A DNA stretch of 64,000 nt from an uncultured Paracoccaceae bacterium (GCA_934500835.1 CAKSTR010000005.1:186001-250000); one strand, 5' to 3'. Positions 44,453-53,729 are shown, counted from the stretch's first letter. Numbers and translations are program-made. The notes: a model not told the origin generated them from the sequence alone.

Positions 44453-45274
44453 ATGACCGATCCCGCCGAACCCGCGAAACCGAAAAGCCACGGACGCCTG
44501 TCGATCCGCGCCTCGGCGGTTCCGCGCGATCTGATGGCCGAGACGCCGCAACTGCGCAATGCGTTCGAGGCGCGGGTGATCACCCTTTTCCCCGAGGCCT
44601 TTCCCGGCACACTTGGCCTGTCGCTGACCGGCAAGGCGCTGGAGGCCGGGCTGTGGCGGCTGGTCCCGATCGGGCTTCGCGGCTTCGGTCAGGGCAGGCA
44701 TCGTAACGTCGATGACACGCCGGCGGGCGGCGGTGCCGGCATGGTTCTGCGCGCCGATGTCGTCGATGCCGCGCTGACGGCGGCAATGCAGGGCGCCCCG
44801 ACCGACCGGGCGGACTGGCCGGTGATCTATCTGTCGCCGCGCGGCAAGCCGTTCGATCAGGCCACGGCCCGCCGCTTCGCCGCCTGCCGCGGCATCACCC
44901 TGCTGTGCGGCCGCTTCGAAGGGGTCGATCAGCGCGTTCTTGACGCCCGCAGGATCGAAGAGGTCAGCCTTGGAGATTTCGTGCTGACCGGCGGCGAGAT
45001 CCCGGCACAGGCGCTGCTGGATGCCGTCGTCCGGCTTTTGCCGGGGGTTCTTGGCAATGCCGCCTCGACCGAAGAGGAAAGCTTTTCGGACGGCTTGCTG
45101 GAGCATCCGCAATACACCCGGCCGCAGGTCTGGGAGGGCGAGGAGATTCCGGCCGTCCTGACCTCGGGCAACCATGCCGAGATCGCCCGCTGGCGGCGGG
45201 CGCAATCCGAGACCCTGACGGCCGAACGCAGGCCCGACCTTTGGGCTGCAAGGCAGGATCGGAAACCGGGTTAG
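44453..45274 (+). CDS. trmD: tRNA (guanine-37-N1)-methyltransferase
   Basis: 273 residues, with a ~40-residue N-terminal extension before [29 protein letters not shown] knot: [29 protein letters not shown] and [13 protein letters not shown]. It makes m1G37 in tRNAs. ATG 44453 is the only candidate with an upstream ribosome site; ATG 44534 is shorter. Confidence 0.93.
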   Translation: MTDPAEPAKPKSHGRLSIRASAVPRDLMAETPQLRNAFEARVITLFPEAFPGTLGLSLTGKALEAGLWRLVPIGLRGFGQGRHRNVDDTPAGGGAGMVLRADVVDAALTAAMQGAPTDRADWPVIYLSPRGKPFDQATARRFAACRGITLLCGRFEGVDQRVLDARRIEEVSLGDFVLTGGEIPAQALLDAVVRLLPGVLGNAASTEEESFSDGLLEHPQYTRPQVWEGEEIPAVLTSGNHAEIARWRRAQSETLTAERRPDLWAARQDRKPG

Positions 45275-45310
45275 GGGGCGCTGCCCCCGCCGCCTTGCGG
45301 CGGCCCCCCG

Positions 45311-45359
45311 GGATATTTGCGTTCTGAAAGAAGCCGCCTCTTTCAGAATGAAAATATCC
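45311..45359. repeat. Head-to-head GGATATTT repeats forming a long hairpin (copy 5)
   Basis: GGATATTT (45311-45318) and AAATATCC (45352-45359) enclose a 10-bp perfect stem, TTCTGAAAGA (45322-45331) and TCTTTCAGAA (45339-45348). It follows trmD and likely ends its transcript. Confidence 0.75.
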
Positions 45360-45397
45360 CCGCCGGAGGCTCTGACAGTTGCCAGCAGAGACCACGC

Positions 45398-45426
45398 TTG
45401 ACCACAGAGCCCGCTGGCCCTATAGC
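45398..45426 (+). promoter_or_regulatory. Sigma70-type promoter for rplS
   Basis: TTGACC (45398-45403), 17-bp spacer, TATAGC (45421-45426). It predicts a leader of about 200 bases before ATG 45635. A nested hairpin lies just after (GGTCCGG 45432-45438 and CCGGACC 45453-45459, with GGTC/GACC inside). Confidence 0.6.
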
Positions 45427-45634
45427 CCGCCGGTCCGGGGTCGTCAGACCTGCCGGACCCGATTCCCTATGCCTGCCCGTCCTTCTTCGGCGGGGCCATC
45501 GCAAAGGGGCGGACTTCAAAGCAGGCGCCACCTCCGGCGGGCTTGTCGCAAGACAGGGACCCGACAGAAGACCGGGAGCAATGGCGCGGCATCACCTCTG
45601 CGGGACCACCGCAGGCAGATATGGAGACTGGCGC

Positions 45635-46009
45635 ATGAACCTCATCGCCCAGATCGAGGCGGAGCAGATTGCTTCCCTTGGAAAGAAGATCCCCGACTTC
45701 AAGGCCGGCGACACCGTTCGCGTCGGCTACAAGGTGACCGAAGGCACCCGGTCGCGCGTGCAGGCCTATGAAGGCGTCTGCATCGGCCGCAAGGGCGGCT
45801 CCACGCTGGCCGCATCGTTCACCGTGCGCAAGATTTCCTTCGGTGAAGGCGTCGAGCGGGTGTTCCCGCTGTATTCGACCAACATCGACTCGATCGAAGT
45901 CGTCCGCCGCGGCAAAGTCCGCCGCGCCAAGCTGTACTATCTGCGCGACCGTCGCGGCAAATCCGCCCGGATCGCCGAGGACAGCACCTACAAAGCCAAA
46001 GCCGAATAA
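45635..46009 (+). CDS. rplS: 50S ribosomal protein L19
   Basis: A 124-residue L19: [52 protein letters not shown] and [30 protein letters not shown] 45635 starts MNLIAQIE; earlier in-frame codons (from 45317) lie in the structured leader. Confidence 0.97.
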   Translation: MNLIAQIEAEQIASLGKKIPDFKAGDTVRVGYKVTEGTRSRVQAYEGVCIGRKGGSTLAASFTVRKISFGEGVERVFPLYSTNIDSIEVVRRGKVRRAKLYYLRDRRGKSARIAEDSTYKAKAE

Positions 46010-46023
46010 GAGGAGCCGGAGAG

Positions 46024-46245
46024 ATGAAAGAGGGCATTCACCCCGACTATCACTTCATCGAAGTGAAGATGACCGACGGCAGCACCTACACCACCAAGTC
46101 CACCTGGGGCAAGGAAGGCGACACGCTGTCGCTGGACATCGACCCGCTGGCCCACCCGGCCTGGACCGGGCAGTCGGCCAAGCTGATGGACACCGGTGGC
46201 CGCGTGTCGAAATTCAAGAACAAATATGCCGGCCTGGGTTTCTGA
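46024..46245 (+). CDS. rpmE: 50S ribosomal protein L31
   Basis: 73 residues ([34 protein letters not shown]-like [13 protein letters not shown]). The zinc-binding Cys residues of the C+ form are absent, so this is a zinc-free type. ATG 46024 follows AAGAGGAG. Confidence 0.95.
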   Translation: MKEGIHPDYHFIEVKMTDGSTYTTKSTWGKEGDTLSLDIDPLAHPAWTGQSAKLMDTGGRVSKFKNKYAGLGF

Positions 46246-46699
46246 TCCACTGGCACGACAAGCGGGGCGCATCTTCGGATGCGCCCTTCTTCTTTGCGCA
46301 GCCTCGGGTGTCGCAAGGGCCGAGGACGGCATCTTCTCGCGTCTGACCGGCACCTACGGCAGTCCCGATGACCCGTCGCAGGCCTGTGCGACCAACCCCG
46401 AACATGTGACCTTCTCGGCCGATGGCAGCCGGTTGCTGATCGATTTCGGGACTCCGGTCCTTGACTATCTGGGTCAGGACCGCACCCATGCCGGCTATGA
46501 CGTGCTGGCGCAGGATGCCGCCGGCGTCACCGTGCTGCTGGACGGCGAAGAGCGCACCACCGATGCCGGAGAGCCGGTCGTCTGGATCATGCGCCCGACC
46601 ACGGCACCGGATGGCTATTGCTGGGGCCGCACCGACTGGCCGGTGATGCGCTGCCCGCACCGGATGGTCCGCTGCACCGTCGAACCGCTTCTGGGGTAG
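46226..46699 (+). CDS. Secreted hypothetical protein after rpmE
   Basis: A 157-residue protein with a probable signal peptide ([22 protein letters not shown]). The mature part has four Cys (ACATN, GYCWGR, MRCPH, VRCTV). Family unknown. The start overlaps the rpmE end by 20 bp; the longer in-frame start at 46196 is less likely. Confidence 0.6.
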   Translation: MPAWVSDPLARQAGRIFGCALLLCAASGVARAEDGIFSRLTGTYGSPDDPSQACATNPEHVTFSADGSRLLIDFGTPVLDYLGQDRTHAGYDVLAQDAAGVTVLLDGEERTTDAGEPVVWIMRPTTAPDGYCWGRTDWPVMRCPHRMVRCTVEPLLG

Positions 46700-46798
46700 C
46701 GGCGTTTCGGCGCTGAAAGGGGCTTCCCCTTTCGGCCGGTCCTTGCCAATAGGGGGCATGCGGGCACGCAGAGGGGCCGCAAGGGGAAACGGACGGAA

Positions 46799-47608
46799 AT
46801 GGCGCATATCATCGTTGTCGGCAACGAGAAGGGGGGCTCGGGCAAGTCCACCACCTGCATGCATGTGGCAACGGCGCTGGCGCGGATGGGGCACAAGGTC
46901 GGTGCGCTGGACCTTGATCTGCGACAGAAGACCTTCGGCCGCTATGTCGAGAACCGCCGCGCCTGGCTGGCGAAATCCGACCTGAAGCTGCCCAGCCCGG
47001 ATTACCGCGACCTGCCCGTGGCAGACGAATCCACTCTGGCCCCCGGCGAGAATGCCTTTGACCAGCGGCTGACCGCAGCGGTGGCCAATATGGACCCGGT
47101 CAAGGATTTCATCGTGATCGACTGCCCCGGCAGCCACACCCGGCTGTCACAGGTGGCGCATTCGCTGGCCGATACGCTGATCACGCCGATGAACGATTCT
47201 TTCGTCGATTTCGACCTTCTGGCCCGGATCGACGCCGAGACCGGCCGCGTCAAGGGCCCCTCGATCTATGCCGAGATGGTCTGGGGCGCCCGCCAGCTGC
47301 GCGCGCAGGCCGGGCTGAAGCCGATCGACTGGATCGTGCTGCGCAACCGGCTTGGCGCCCAGCAGATGCACAACAAGAAGAAGGTCGGGGCGGCGCTGGA
47401 AGACCTGTCGCGCCGTATCGGATTCCGCGTGGCGCCCGGCTTTTCGGAACGGGTGATCTTCCGCGAGCTGTTTCCGCGTGGCCTGACCCTCCTGGACCTG
47501 AAGGACACCGGGGTCGAGCAGCTGAACCTGTCGAACATCGCCGCCCGGCAGGAGTTGCGCGACCTGATGGCCGCGCTCCGGCTGCCTAATGTGACAGTCC
47601 AGTTCTGA
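46799..47608 (+). CDS. mipZ: Cell-division-site ATPase MipZ
   Basis: A 269-residue ParA-like ATPase: IIVVGNEKGGSGKSTTCMHVATAL (deviant Walker A), DLDLRQKTFGRYVENRRAWL, FIVIDCPGS, and TPMNDSFVDFDLLARID match Caulobacter MipZ. It forms a gradient that keeps FtsZ at midcell. ATG 46799 follows GGGGAAACGGACGGAA. Confidence 0.93.
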   Translation: MAHIIVVGNEKGGSGKSTTCMHVATALARMGHKVGALDLDLRQKTFGRYVENRRAWLAKSDLKLPSPDYRDLPVADESTLAPGENAFDQRLTAAVANMDPVKDFIVIDCPGSHTRLSQVAHSLADTLITPMNDSFVDFDLLARIDAETGRVKGPSIYAEMVWGARQLRAQAGLKPIDWIVLRNRLGAQQMHNKKKVGAALEDLSRRIGFRVAPGFSERVIFRELFPRGLTLLDLKDTGVEQLNLSNIAARQELRDLMAALRLPNVTVQF

Positions 47609-47744
47609 ACAGCACGGCCCGGGCAACCGACACCTTGTGAACGCCGCCCATCGCTTGCAGGCGCAGGTCGAAGGCGCTTGGCGCCTGGGCTTCTTTCACC
47701 CGGAAAATGCCCAGCTTCTGCAACAGGTTCATTGCCTTCGTCAT
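47586..47744 (-). CDS. Small 52-residue protein (unknown)
   Basis: ATG 47744 follows GAGAAGGAGAAC on the minus strand and the frame runs to TAG 47586-47588, overlapping the mipZ end by 23 bp. It is basic, with no Cys or membrane segment (NLLQKLGIFRVKEAQ; MGGVHKVSVARAV). No family recalled; the strong ribosome site is the main support. Confidence 0.5.
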   Translation of the reverse strand: MTKAMNLLQKLGIFRVKEAQAPSAFDLRLQAMGGVHKVSVARAVLFRTGLSH

Positions 47745-47967
47745 TCGTGTTCTCCTTCTCGCCCTGTTCCGGGGCCTGTCCCATGACCCGCTGCGGGGCC
47801 GTTCCATGGGGTGAAACTCACCCCGAAGCCGGGCAGCTTTGTGGCAGGTCGGCGGGCAAACCGGGGCTTTGGGCGAAAGGATGGTGACAGACTGTTTCCC
47901 GGGCTTGAGCACAAAGGCGGGAAAGTGTCACAACCCTAGGACGGCATGGCAGGGAAGGGGCAGGAAC

Positions 47968-49476
47968 ATGGTGAACGGGCTTTATGAGGCGCTTTTCGCT
48001 CCGCTGGCCGGCCGCAGGGGGCCCGTGCTGATTCTGCCGGACGGCAGCCCGATCTCGGGGCAGGAGTTCCATGCGATGCTGGCGCAGGCGGCCCATGCCC
48101 TGCGCGATGCCGGGGTGCGGCCTGGGGATCGGGTGGCGGTGCAGATTGCCAAATCCCCGCAGGCGCTGGCCGTATATGGGGCCGCCGTGGCGCTTGGCGC
48201 CGTTTTCCTGCCGCTGAACACCGCCTATACGGCAGCCGAGGTGGCCTATTTCCTTGGCAATGCCACACCGCGGGTCTTCCTGTGCGATCCGGTCCGGGCC
48301 GCCGAACTGGCACCGGTTTCGGCCGAACATGGCGCGGCATTGCTGACACTGGACGGTGCGGGGCAGGGCAGCCTTGCCGTCGCAATGCGTGACCAGCCCG
48401 TCGAGATCGCGCCGGCGCCGCGCGGACCGCAGGACCTGGCGGCCATCCTCTACACTTCGGGCACCACCGGGCGGTCGAAGGGGGCGATGCTGACGCAGGA
48501 GAACCTGCTGTCGAATGCGAAAGTGCTGGCCGATCTGTGGCGCTTTACCGGCGACGACGTCTTGCTGCATGCGCTGCCGATCTTCCACACCCATGGCCTT
48601 TTCGTCGCCTCGAACATTGCGCTGCTGACCGGCGCGCCGATGATCTTCCTGCCGGGGTTCGATCTTGAAACGGTACTGCGCCTCCTGCCGCAGGCGACCG
48701 CGATGATGGGGGTGCCAACCTTCTATACCCGCCTGCTGGACGATGCCCGCTTTACCCGCGATCTGACGGCCGGAATGCGCCTTTTCATCTCGGGCTCTGC
48801 CCCGCTTCTGGCCGAGACCCATCGCGCCTTCGAGGCGCGCACCGGCCACCGCATCCTTGAACGCTACGGCATGACCGAGACCAACATGAACACCTCGAAC
48901 CCCTATGACGGCGATCGCCGGGCGGGAACCGTGGGCTTCCCCCTGCCGGGGGTAGAGGTGCGGATCATGGCCGACGGGGCCGAGGCTGCGCCGGGCGACG
49001 CCGGCGGGATCGAGGTGCGCGGGCCGAACGTCTTTGCCGGCTATTGGCAGATGCCGGAAAAGACCGCCGAGGAGTTGCGCCCCGACGGCTGGTTCATCAC
49101 CGGCGATGTCGGACGGCTGGACGCCGACGGCTATCTGCAGATCGTCGGCCGGGCGAAGGATCTGGTGATCTCGGGCGGGTTCAACGTCTATCCGGTCGAG
49201 GTGGAGGCCGAACTGGACGCCCTGCCCGGCGTTCTTGAAAGTGCGGTGATCGGCCTGCCGCACCCCGATTTCGGCGAGGCGGTCTTTGCCGTTCTGGTGC
49301 CGCTGCCCGGCGCGTTGCTGGACCCGCAAGAGGTGCTGGACGGTCTGCGCGACCGGCTGGCCCGGTTCAAGCAACCGAAGGCCGCCGTGATCCTAAAGGC
49401 GCTGCCGCGCAACACCATGGGCAAGGTGCAGAAGGCCGAACTGCGCAAGACCTATGCCGGCTGGTTCAGCAAATAA
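47968..49476 (+). CDS. matB: Malonyl-CoA synthetase-like acyl-CoA ligase
   Basis: A 502-residue ANL enzyme: ILYTSGTTGRSKGAMLTQENLLSNA, ISGSAPLLAETHRAFEARTGHRILERYGMTETNMNTSNPYDGDRRAGTVG and the C-terminal KAELRKTYAGWF. It resembles MatB, which uses malonate or methylmalonate. ATG 47968 follows CAGGAAC. matB is my best match; other short-chain acyl-CoA ligases are possible. Confidence 0.8.
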   Translation: MVNGLYEALFAPLAGRRGPVLILPDGSPISGQEFHAMLAQAAHALRDAGVRPGDRVAVQIAKSPQALAVYGAAVALGAVFLPLNTAYTAAEVAYFLGNATPRVFLCDPVRAAELAPVSAEHGAALLTLDGAGQGSLAVAMRDQPVEIAPAPRGPQDLAAILYTSGTTGRSKGAMLTQENLLSNAKVLADLWRFTGDDVLLHALPIFHTHGLFVASNIALLTGAPMIFLPGFDLETVLRLLPQATAMMGVPTFYTRLLDDARFTRDLTAGMRLFISGSAPLLAETHRAFEARTGHRILERYGMTETNMNTSNPYDGDRRAGTVGFPLPGVEVRIMADGAEAAPGDAGGIEVRGPNVFAGYWQMPEKTAEELRPDGWFITGDVGRLDADGYLQIVGRAKDLVISGGFNVYPVEVEAELDALPGVLESAVIGLPHPDFGEAVFAVLVPLPGALLDPQEVLDGLRDRLARFKQPKAAVILKALPRNTMGKVQKAELRKTYAGWFSK

Positions 49477-49477
49477 C

Positions 49478-49496
49478 GAATTTCCTGCGAAAATTC
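49478..49496. repeat. Degenerate GATTTTCG-type palindrome after matB
   Basis: GAATTT (49478-49483) and AAATTC (49491-49496) flank a 7-base loop 1 bp after the matB stop. It looks like a diverged copy of the palindromes at 26348 and 63655. Confidence 0.4.
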
Positions 49497-49540
49497 CGGC
49501 CCCTGCCCGGTGGCGGTTCTTTCGGGCCGGGGTTGGCTTT

Positions 49541-49593
49541 GGATATTTGAGCCAAGATGAAGGGCTGCCGATTTCATCTTGGCAAAAATATCC
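49541..49593. repeat. Head-to-head GGATATTT repeats forming a long hairpin (copy 6)
   Basis: GGATATTT (49541-49548) and AAATATCC (49586-49593) enclose a 10-bp perfect stem, CCAAGATGAA (49552-49561) and TTCATCTTGG (49573-49582). It lies between the convergent matB and arsR genes and can serve both as terminator. Confidence 0.78.
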
Positions 49594-49611
49594 CCGCCGG
49601 AGGCGCAGGCC

Positions 49612-49959
49612 TCACCCTTCGCTGTCCTCGGCCAGTTCGCGTTCCAGAAACCGCTCGAAGGAGTCGAGGTCCAGGGGCTCGAACTGGCCAAAGCCCTGCA
49701 TCCAGACCGTTGCACTGCGCAACATGTCTGGCTCCAGCTTGCACCATGTCACACGGCCGCGCTTTTCGCGGCTGATCAGCCCGGCTTCGGCCAGCACCTG
49801 AAGGTGTTTCGAAATCGCGGCAAGGCTGTGCGGGAAGGGTTGGGCGACATCGGTGACGGCCATGTCGTCTTCCAGCAGCATGGACAGGATCGCCCGCCGT
49901 GTCGGGTCCGCCAGGGCGGCGAAGATGGTGTCAAGGCTGGGGGCGGGGGCGGGGGCCAT
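49612..49959 (-). CDS. ArsR-family transcriptional regulator
   Basis: A 115-residue winged-helix protein: LDTIFAALADPTRRAILSMLLEDDMAVTDVAQPFPHSLAAISKHLQVLAEAGLISREKRGRV. No Cys pair for metal sensing, so it may be an SdpR/YgaV-like type. It is convergent with matB across the long hairpin repeat. Confidence 0.83.
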   Translation of the reverse strand: MAPAPAPSLDTIFAALADPTRRAILSMLLEDDMAVTDVAQPFPHSLAAISKHLQVLAEAGLISREKRGRVTWCKLEPDMLRSATVWMQGFGQFEPLDLDSFERFLERELAEDSEG

Positions 49960-50107
49960 GGCGGGACTATCGGGCAGGCCTGACGATTGTCAACCGGGGG
50001 GTTGAATATCGCCGCAGTGCCGCCGGGCACGCCACCGCGTCGACAGGCATTGGCGCGTCGCCATGAAACCTTTTAAAATCAATGTTCTGACGCGCAGGAT
50101 CGCCGGG

Positions 50108-50136
50108 TTGACTCGGCCCGCTCACGCCCCTATTAC
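50108..50136 (+). promoter_or_regulatory. Sigma70-type promoter of the atp F0 operon
   Basis: TTGACT (50108-50113), 17-bp spacer, TATTAC (50131-50136). Transcription would start near 50143, just before ATG 50165, supporting that start for atpI. Confidence 0.6.
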
Positions 50137-50164
50137 CGCCCGTGACTGCCGCAAGGGGGCGTCG

Positions 50165-50497
50165 ATGTCTTCGGAGCATGATCCTGAACGTTTGCGGGCG
50201 CTGGAAAAGCGTCTGGACGCGCTGAAGGAGCAGCCGAAGCAGGAACGATCCCAGACGGCAAAGGGCTTCTCGCAGGGCGAGGTCGCCTACAGGATGGTGC
50301 TGGAACTGGCGACCGGAATTCTGGTCGGGGTCGGCATCGGGTACGGGCTGGATGTGCTTTTCGGCACGCTGCCTGTCTTCCTGGCGATCTTTTCCCTCGT
50401 GGGGTTCGCTGCGGGCGTGCGCACCATGCTGGGCACCGCGCGGCAGCTGCAGGAAAAGGCGACAACGGCCCAGGCCGCAGAGCGTGAGAGGGACTGA
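50165..50497 (+). CDS. atpI: F0F1 ATP synthase assembly protein I
   Basis: A 110-residue protein: acidic helical start (MSSEHDPERLRALEKRLD) then two membrane helices (LELATGILVGVGIGYGLDVLF; LAIFSLVGFAAGVRTML), as in AtpI, which helps c-ring assembly. ATG 50165 is right for the promoter; an in-frame ATG at 50063 is upstream of it. Confidence 0.9.
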   Translation: MSSEHDPERLRALEKRLDALKEQPKQERSQTAKGFSQGEVAYRMVLELATGILVGVGIGYGLDVLFGTLPVFLAIFSLVGFAAGVRTMLGTARQLQEKATTAQAAERERD

Positions 50498-50500
50498 GAC

Positions 50501-51262
50501 GTGGCGACGGAAGAGCACGGCGAAGCAGGCGGTCTGGCGATCCATCCGATGGATCAGTTCATCGTGAAGCCGCTGATCGGCGACGGGCCGGTCCACTGGT
50601 ACACGCCGACCAACGTCACGCTCTGGATGGCCGTTGCCGTCGTCGTGCTCTTTGGTCTTTTCGTGCTGGCCACCCGTCACCGGGGCATCGTGCCCTCGCG
50701 GCTGCAATCGGTGGCCGAGATGTTCTACGGCTTCATCCACAATATGGTCGAGGATGTGACCGGCCATGAGGGGGCGAAGTTCTTCCCCTATGTGATGACG
50801 CTTTTCATGTTCATCTTCCTTGCCAACTTCCTTGGCCTGATCCCGATGAGCTTCACCATCACCAGCCATGTCGCCGTGACCGGGATTCTGGCGATCATGG
50901 TCTTCCTGACCGTAACGCTGGTCGGCTTCTACAAGAAGGGCATCGGCTTTCTCGGCATGTTCTGGGTGACTTCGGCGCCGCTGGTGCTGCGCCCGATCCT
51001 GGCGCTGATCGAGGTGATTTCCTACTTCGTCCGCCCGCTCAGCCACTCTATCCGTCTTGCCGGCAACCTGATGGCCGGCCACGCGGTGATCAAGGTGTTC
51101 GCGGGCTTTGCCGGCGTCATGGGCCTGGCCTCCGTGGTTCCGATCCTGGCGATTGCCGGAGTCTTCGGGCTGGAGGTGCTGGTCGCGGCCGTCCAGGCCT
51201 ATGTCTTCACCATTCTGACCTGCGTCTACCTGCGTGACGCAGTGGGCGAAGCCCACCACTAG
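50501..51262 (+). CDS. atpB: ATP synthase F0 subunit a
   Basis: 253 residues, GTG start. [12 protein letters not shown] then six membrane segments; [19 protein letters not shown] carries the essential Arg for proton translocation. GTG 50501 follows GGGACTGAGAC. Confidence 0.95.
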   Translation: MATEEHGEAGGLAIHPMDQFIVKPLIGDGPVHWYTPTNVTLWMAVAVVVLFGLFVLATRHRGIVPSRLQSVAEMFYGFIHNMVEDVTGHEGAKFFPYVMTLFMFIFLANFLGLIPMSFTITSHVAVTGILAIMVFLTVTLVGFYKKGIGFLGMFWVTSAPLVLRPILALIEVISYFVRPLSHSIRLAGNLMAGHAVIKVFAGFAGVMGLASVVPILAIAGVFGLEVLVAAVQAYVFTILTCVYLRDAVGEAHH

Positions 51263-51307
51263 GGTCCGAACCTCAACCTAATTCCAATCCCCTCAAGGAG
51301 AATTCTC

Positions 51308-51556
51308 ATGGAAGTCGAAGCAGCAGTCCAGTTCGCGCAGATGGGCAAGTTCATCGGTGCCGGTCTGGCCACCATCGGTCTGGGCGGCGCTGGCATCGGC
51401 GTGGGCCACATCGCCGGCAACTTCCTGTCCGGCGCGCTGCGCAACCCGTCGGCCGCTCCGGGCCAGATGGCCAACCTCTTCGTCGGCATCGCCTTCGCAG
51501 AAGCTCTGGGGATCTTCTCGTTCCTCGTCGCTCTGCTGCTGATGTTCGCCGTCTGA
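51308..51556 (+). CDS. atpE: ATP synthase F0 subunit c
   Basis: 82 residues, two helices, [10 protein letters not shown] loop (44-53) and proton-binding Glu65 in [15 protein letters not shown] 51308 follows TCAAGGAGAATTC. A strong hairpin lies after the stop. Confidence 0.97.
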   Translation: MEVEAAVQFAQMGKFIGAGLATIGLGGAGIGVGHIAGNFLSGALRNPSAAPGQMANLFVGIAFAEALGIFSFLVALLLMFAV

Positions 51557-51584
51557 TCCGGCACCTGGCACCTTGAGACGGGAT

Positions 51585-51604
51585 GGCGCCGGGCAACCGG
51601 CGCC
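51585..51604 (+). other. Hairpin between atpE and the b' gene
   Basis: GGCGCCGG (51585-51592) and CCGGCGCC (51597-51604) form a perfect stem around a GCAA tetraloop, with no T-run. It could protect the atpE mRNA 3' end. Confidence 0.6.
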
Positions 51605-51639
51605 GCCCGGCATGACAAAGGGTCCGGTGGAGGACAAAG

Positions 51640-52191
51640 ATGGCAACTGAACCGATCCTCGAAGAGATCGCGGGCGTCTGCGTGAACGAGCATGGCGGTG
51701 CCATCGGCATGCCGCAGCTTTGCGCCGACTGGATTCCGAACCAGGTGTTCTGGCTTCTGGTGACGCTGGTGGTGATGTTCTTCATCCTGAAGACCATCGC
51801 CCTGCCGCGCATCGGCGCCGTTCTGGCCGAACGCAAGGGCACGATCACCAATGATCTGGCTGCAGCGGAAGAGCTGCGTCAGAAAGCGGTCGAGGCCGAG
51901 CGCGCCTTCAACGAGGCGCTGGCGACGGCGCGGACCGAGGCCGGCAAGATCGTCGCGGCCGCCAAGGCCGACATCCAGAAGGATCTGGATGCCGCAACGG
52001 CCAAGGCCGATGTCGAGATCAGCGCCAAAGCGGCCGAGTCCGAGAAGAAGATCGCCGAGATCCGCGCCGGTGCGCTTGAGGCGGTGGAAGCCGTCGCCAA
52101 GGACACCGCCAAGGAACTGGTTTCGGCTCTGGGTGGCTCTGCCGATGCGCGCGCTGTCACCGCCGCGGTGACTGCAAGGCTGAAAGGGTAA
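51640..52191 (+). CDS. ATP synthase F0 subunit b'
   Basis: 183 residues: one membrane helix ([16 protein letters not shown], about 36-51) then a long coiled coil ([25 protein letters not shown]), the b' type paired with b in alphaproteobacteria. It is the outer-stalk half. ATG 51640 follows GGTGGAGGAC. Confidence 0.92.
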   Translation: MATEPILEEIAGVCVNEHGGAIGMPQLCADWIPNQVFWLLVTLVVMFFILKTIALPRIGAVLAERKGTITNDLAAAEELRQKAVEAERAFNEALATARTEAGKIVAAAKADIQKDLDAATAKADVEISAKAAESEKKIAEIRAGALEAVEAVAKDTAKELVSALGGSADARAVTAAVTARLKG

Positions 52192-52195
52192 GGCG

Positions 52196-52759
52196 ATGAA
52201 GAAGCTTTCGGTTCTTGCTGCGGCCCTGGCCGCCTCTGCCGCCCCGGCCTTTGCGGCCTCGGGTCCGTTCTTCAGCCTTGGCAACAGCAACTTCGTGGTG
52301 CTGATCGCCTTCATCGTCTTCGTCGGCTTCCTTGTCTACATGGGCGTGCCGAAGATGCTGATCGGGATGCTGGACAAGCGTGCCGTTGCCATCAAGGCCG
52401 AACTGGACGAAGCCCGCGCGCTGCGGGAAGAGGCCAAGTCGGTGCTGGCGTCCTATGAGCGCAAGCAGAAGGACGTGACCGAGCAGACCAACCGGATCAT
52501 CGCCACTGCCAAGGAAGAGGCGATGGCGGCGGCGACGCAGGCCAAGGCCGATCTCAAGGTGGCGATTGCCCGCCGTCTGGCCGCTGCGCAAGAGCAGATC
52601 GCCAGTGCAGAGGCGGCTGCGGTCAAGCAGGTGCGGGAACGTGCGGTCTCGGTGGCGATTGCCGCAGCGGGCGACGTTCTGACCAAGCAGATGACGACCG
52701 AGAATGCCGCGGCGTCCATCGACGCGGCGATCGATCAGGTCGCGGCCAAGCTGCACTGA
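52196..52759 (+). CDS. atpF: ATP synthase F0 subunit b
   Basis: 187 residues: a Sec-signal-like start (MKKLSVLAAALAASAAPAFAAS), a membrane helix (FVVLIAFIVFVGFLVYMGV) and a coiled coil (EARALREEAKSVLASYERK). It ends the operon; the F1 genes are elsewhere. ATG 52196 is 5 bases after the b' stop. Confidence 0.94.
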   Translation: MKKLSVLAAALAASAAPAFAASGPFFSLGNSNFVVLIAFIVFVGFLVYMGVPKMLIGMLDKRAVAIKAELDEARALREEAKSVLASYERKQKDVTEQTNRIIATAKEEAMAAATQAKADLKVAIARRLAAAQEQIASAEAAAVKQVRERAVSVAIAAAGDVLTKQMTTENAAASIDAAIDQVAAKLH

Positions 52760-52780
52760 TCCTTTCGGCGGAAGAACAGG

Positions 52781-52819
52781 AAACCCCGGGGCCGCAAGGC
52801 ATCCGGGGTTTTCGATTTT
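52781..52819 (+). terminator. Rho-independent terminator of the atp operon
   Basis: AAACCCCGG (52781-52789) pairs with CCGGGGTTT (52803-52811), followed by TCGATTTTT. Confidence 0.85.
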
Positions 52820-52882
52820 TCTACGAATCAGCGGGTCCTGCGGGCAAGCCGGGCGCCCCAATCCTTGGTCAGTCGAAGGTTT

Positions 52883-53650
52883 TCAGCGCGCCTGCTCATG
52901 CTCCAGCCGCTGCCGGGCGATGGCCTCGTTGCGCTCGCCCCGCAGCACGTCGTGGAAGCTTTGTTCGACATAGCTCAGATGCGCTTCGACCGCCGTCCTT
53001 GCGGCGGCAGGATCGCGCGACTGGATCCCAAGATTCATCGCCCGGTGCTGGTCCAGCAACTGCTCCCGTGTCGTGCGGCTGCGGAACATCACCTGTCGGT
53101 TGTAGAACACCCCCTGGCGCAAGAGATCGAACATCGACCGCATCATGTGCAGCATGATGACATTGTGCCCCGCCTCGATGATGGCAAGGTGGAACTGGGC
53201 ATCCAGTTCCGCCTCATCCGAAGGATCGCGCTTCTGATGCGCGGCCTCCATCTTGGCGAAGATCGCGCCGATCACCTGCAGGTCGGTGTCCGACCCGTGC
53301 CGCGCCGCCCTTTCGGCGGCCATCCCCTCCATGTCGCGGCGGAAGGCGAGGTAGTCGAAGACCGCCTCCTCATGGGTGGCGAAAAGACGGGTCAGCGCGG
53401 GCGAGAAGGCCGATCCAAGCACATCCGCCACGAAGACGCCCGACCCCGCGCGGCTGGTCAGCAACCCGCGTTCGGAGAGTTCCGCAATCGCATCCCGCAA
53501 CGAAGGACGCGAGACGTCCAGACGGTCGGCCAGTTCCCGTTCGGCCGGCAGGCGTTCGCCGGGGCGCAGGATGCCGCGCAGGATCAACTGCTCGATCTGG
53601 CGCACGACCGAGGCAGAGAGCTTCTCTGGTGTGACTTTCAGGAACGGCAT
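52883..53650 (-). CDS. GntR/FCD-family transcriptional regulator
   Basis: A 255-residue protein: winged helix near 8-75 (LILRGILRPGERLPAERELADRLDVSRPSLRDAIAELSERGLL) and a helical FCD domain with metal-ligand-type residues (DAQFHLAIIEAGHN; DQHRAMNLGIQSRDPAAA; HLSYVEQ). PdhR, LldR and GlcC belong here. Ligand unknown; link to glcDEF below is suggested by matching operators. The ATG at 53650 has no convincing Shine-Dalgarno sequence. Confidence 0.88.
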   Translation of the reverse strand: MPFLKVTPEKLSASVVRQIEQLILRGILRPGERLPAERELADRLDVSRPSLRDAIAELSERGLLTSRAGSGVFVADVLGSAFSPALTRLFATHEEAVFDYLAFRRDMEGMAAERAARHGSDTDLQVIGAIFAKMEAAHQKRDPSDEAELDAQFHLAIIEAGHNVIMLHMMRSMFDLLRQGVFYNRQVMFRSRTTREQLLDQHRAMNLGIQSRDPAAARTAVEAHLSYVEQSFHDVLRGERNEAIARQRLEHEQAR

Positions 53651-53665
53651 GGAGCCCCCGGTGAC

Positions 53666-53684
53666 TGGTCCGAAAATATGACCA
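53666..53684. promoter_or_regulatory. Inverted repeat upstream of the GntR gene
   Basis: TGGTC (53666-53670) and GACCA (53680-53684) are perfect 5-bp arms 9 bp apart in an AT-rich centre, 16 bp before the GntR ATG. The same 19-bp TGGT-N11-ACCA layout recurs before glcD at 57256. Confidence 0.5.
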
Positions 53685-53703
53685 CGGGCCGCGGGGTCAA
53701 TGG

Positions 53704-53729
53704 AAAAGGGGCCGGAAGACCGGCCCCTT
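53704..53729 (-). terminator. Terminator of the OmpA lipoprotein gene
   Basis: A 10-bp stem, AAGGGGCCGG (53706-53715) with CCGGCCCCTT (53720-53729), loop AAGA. On the minus strand it ends in TTTT, so it terminates the gene at 53751. Confidence 0.8.
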
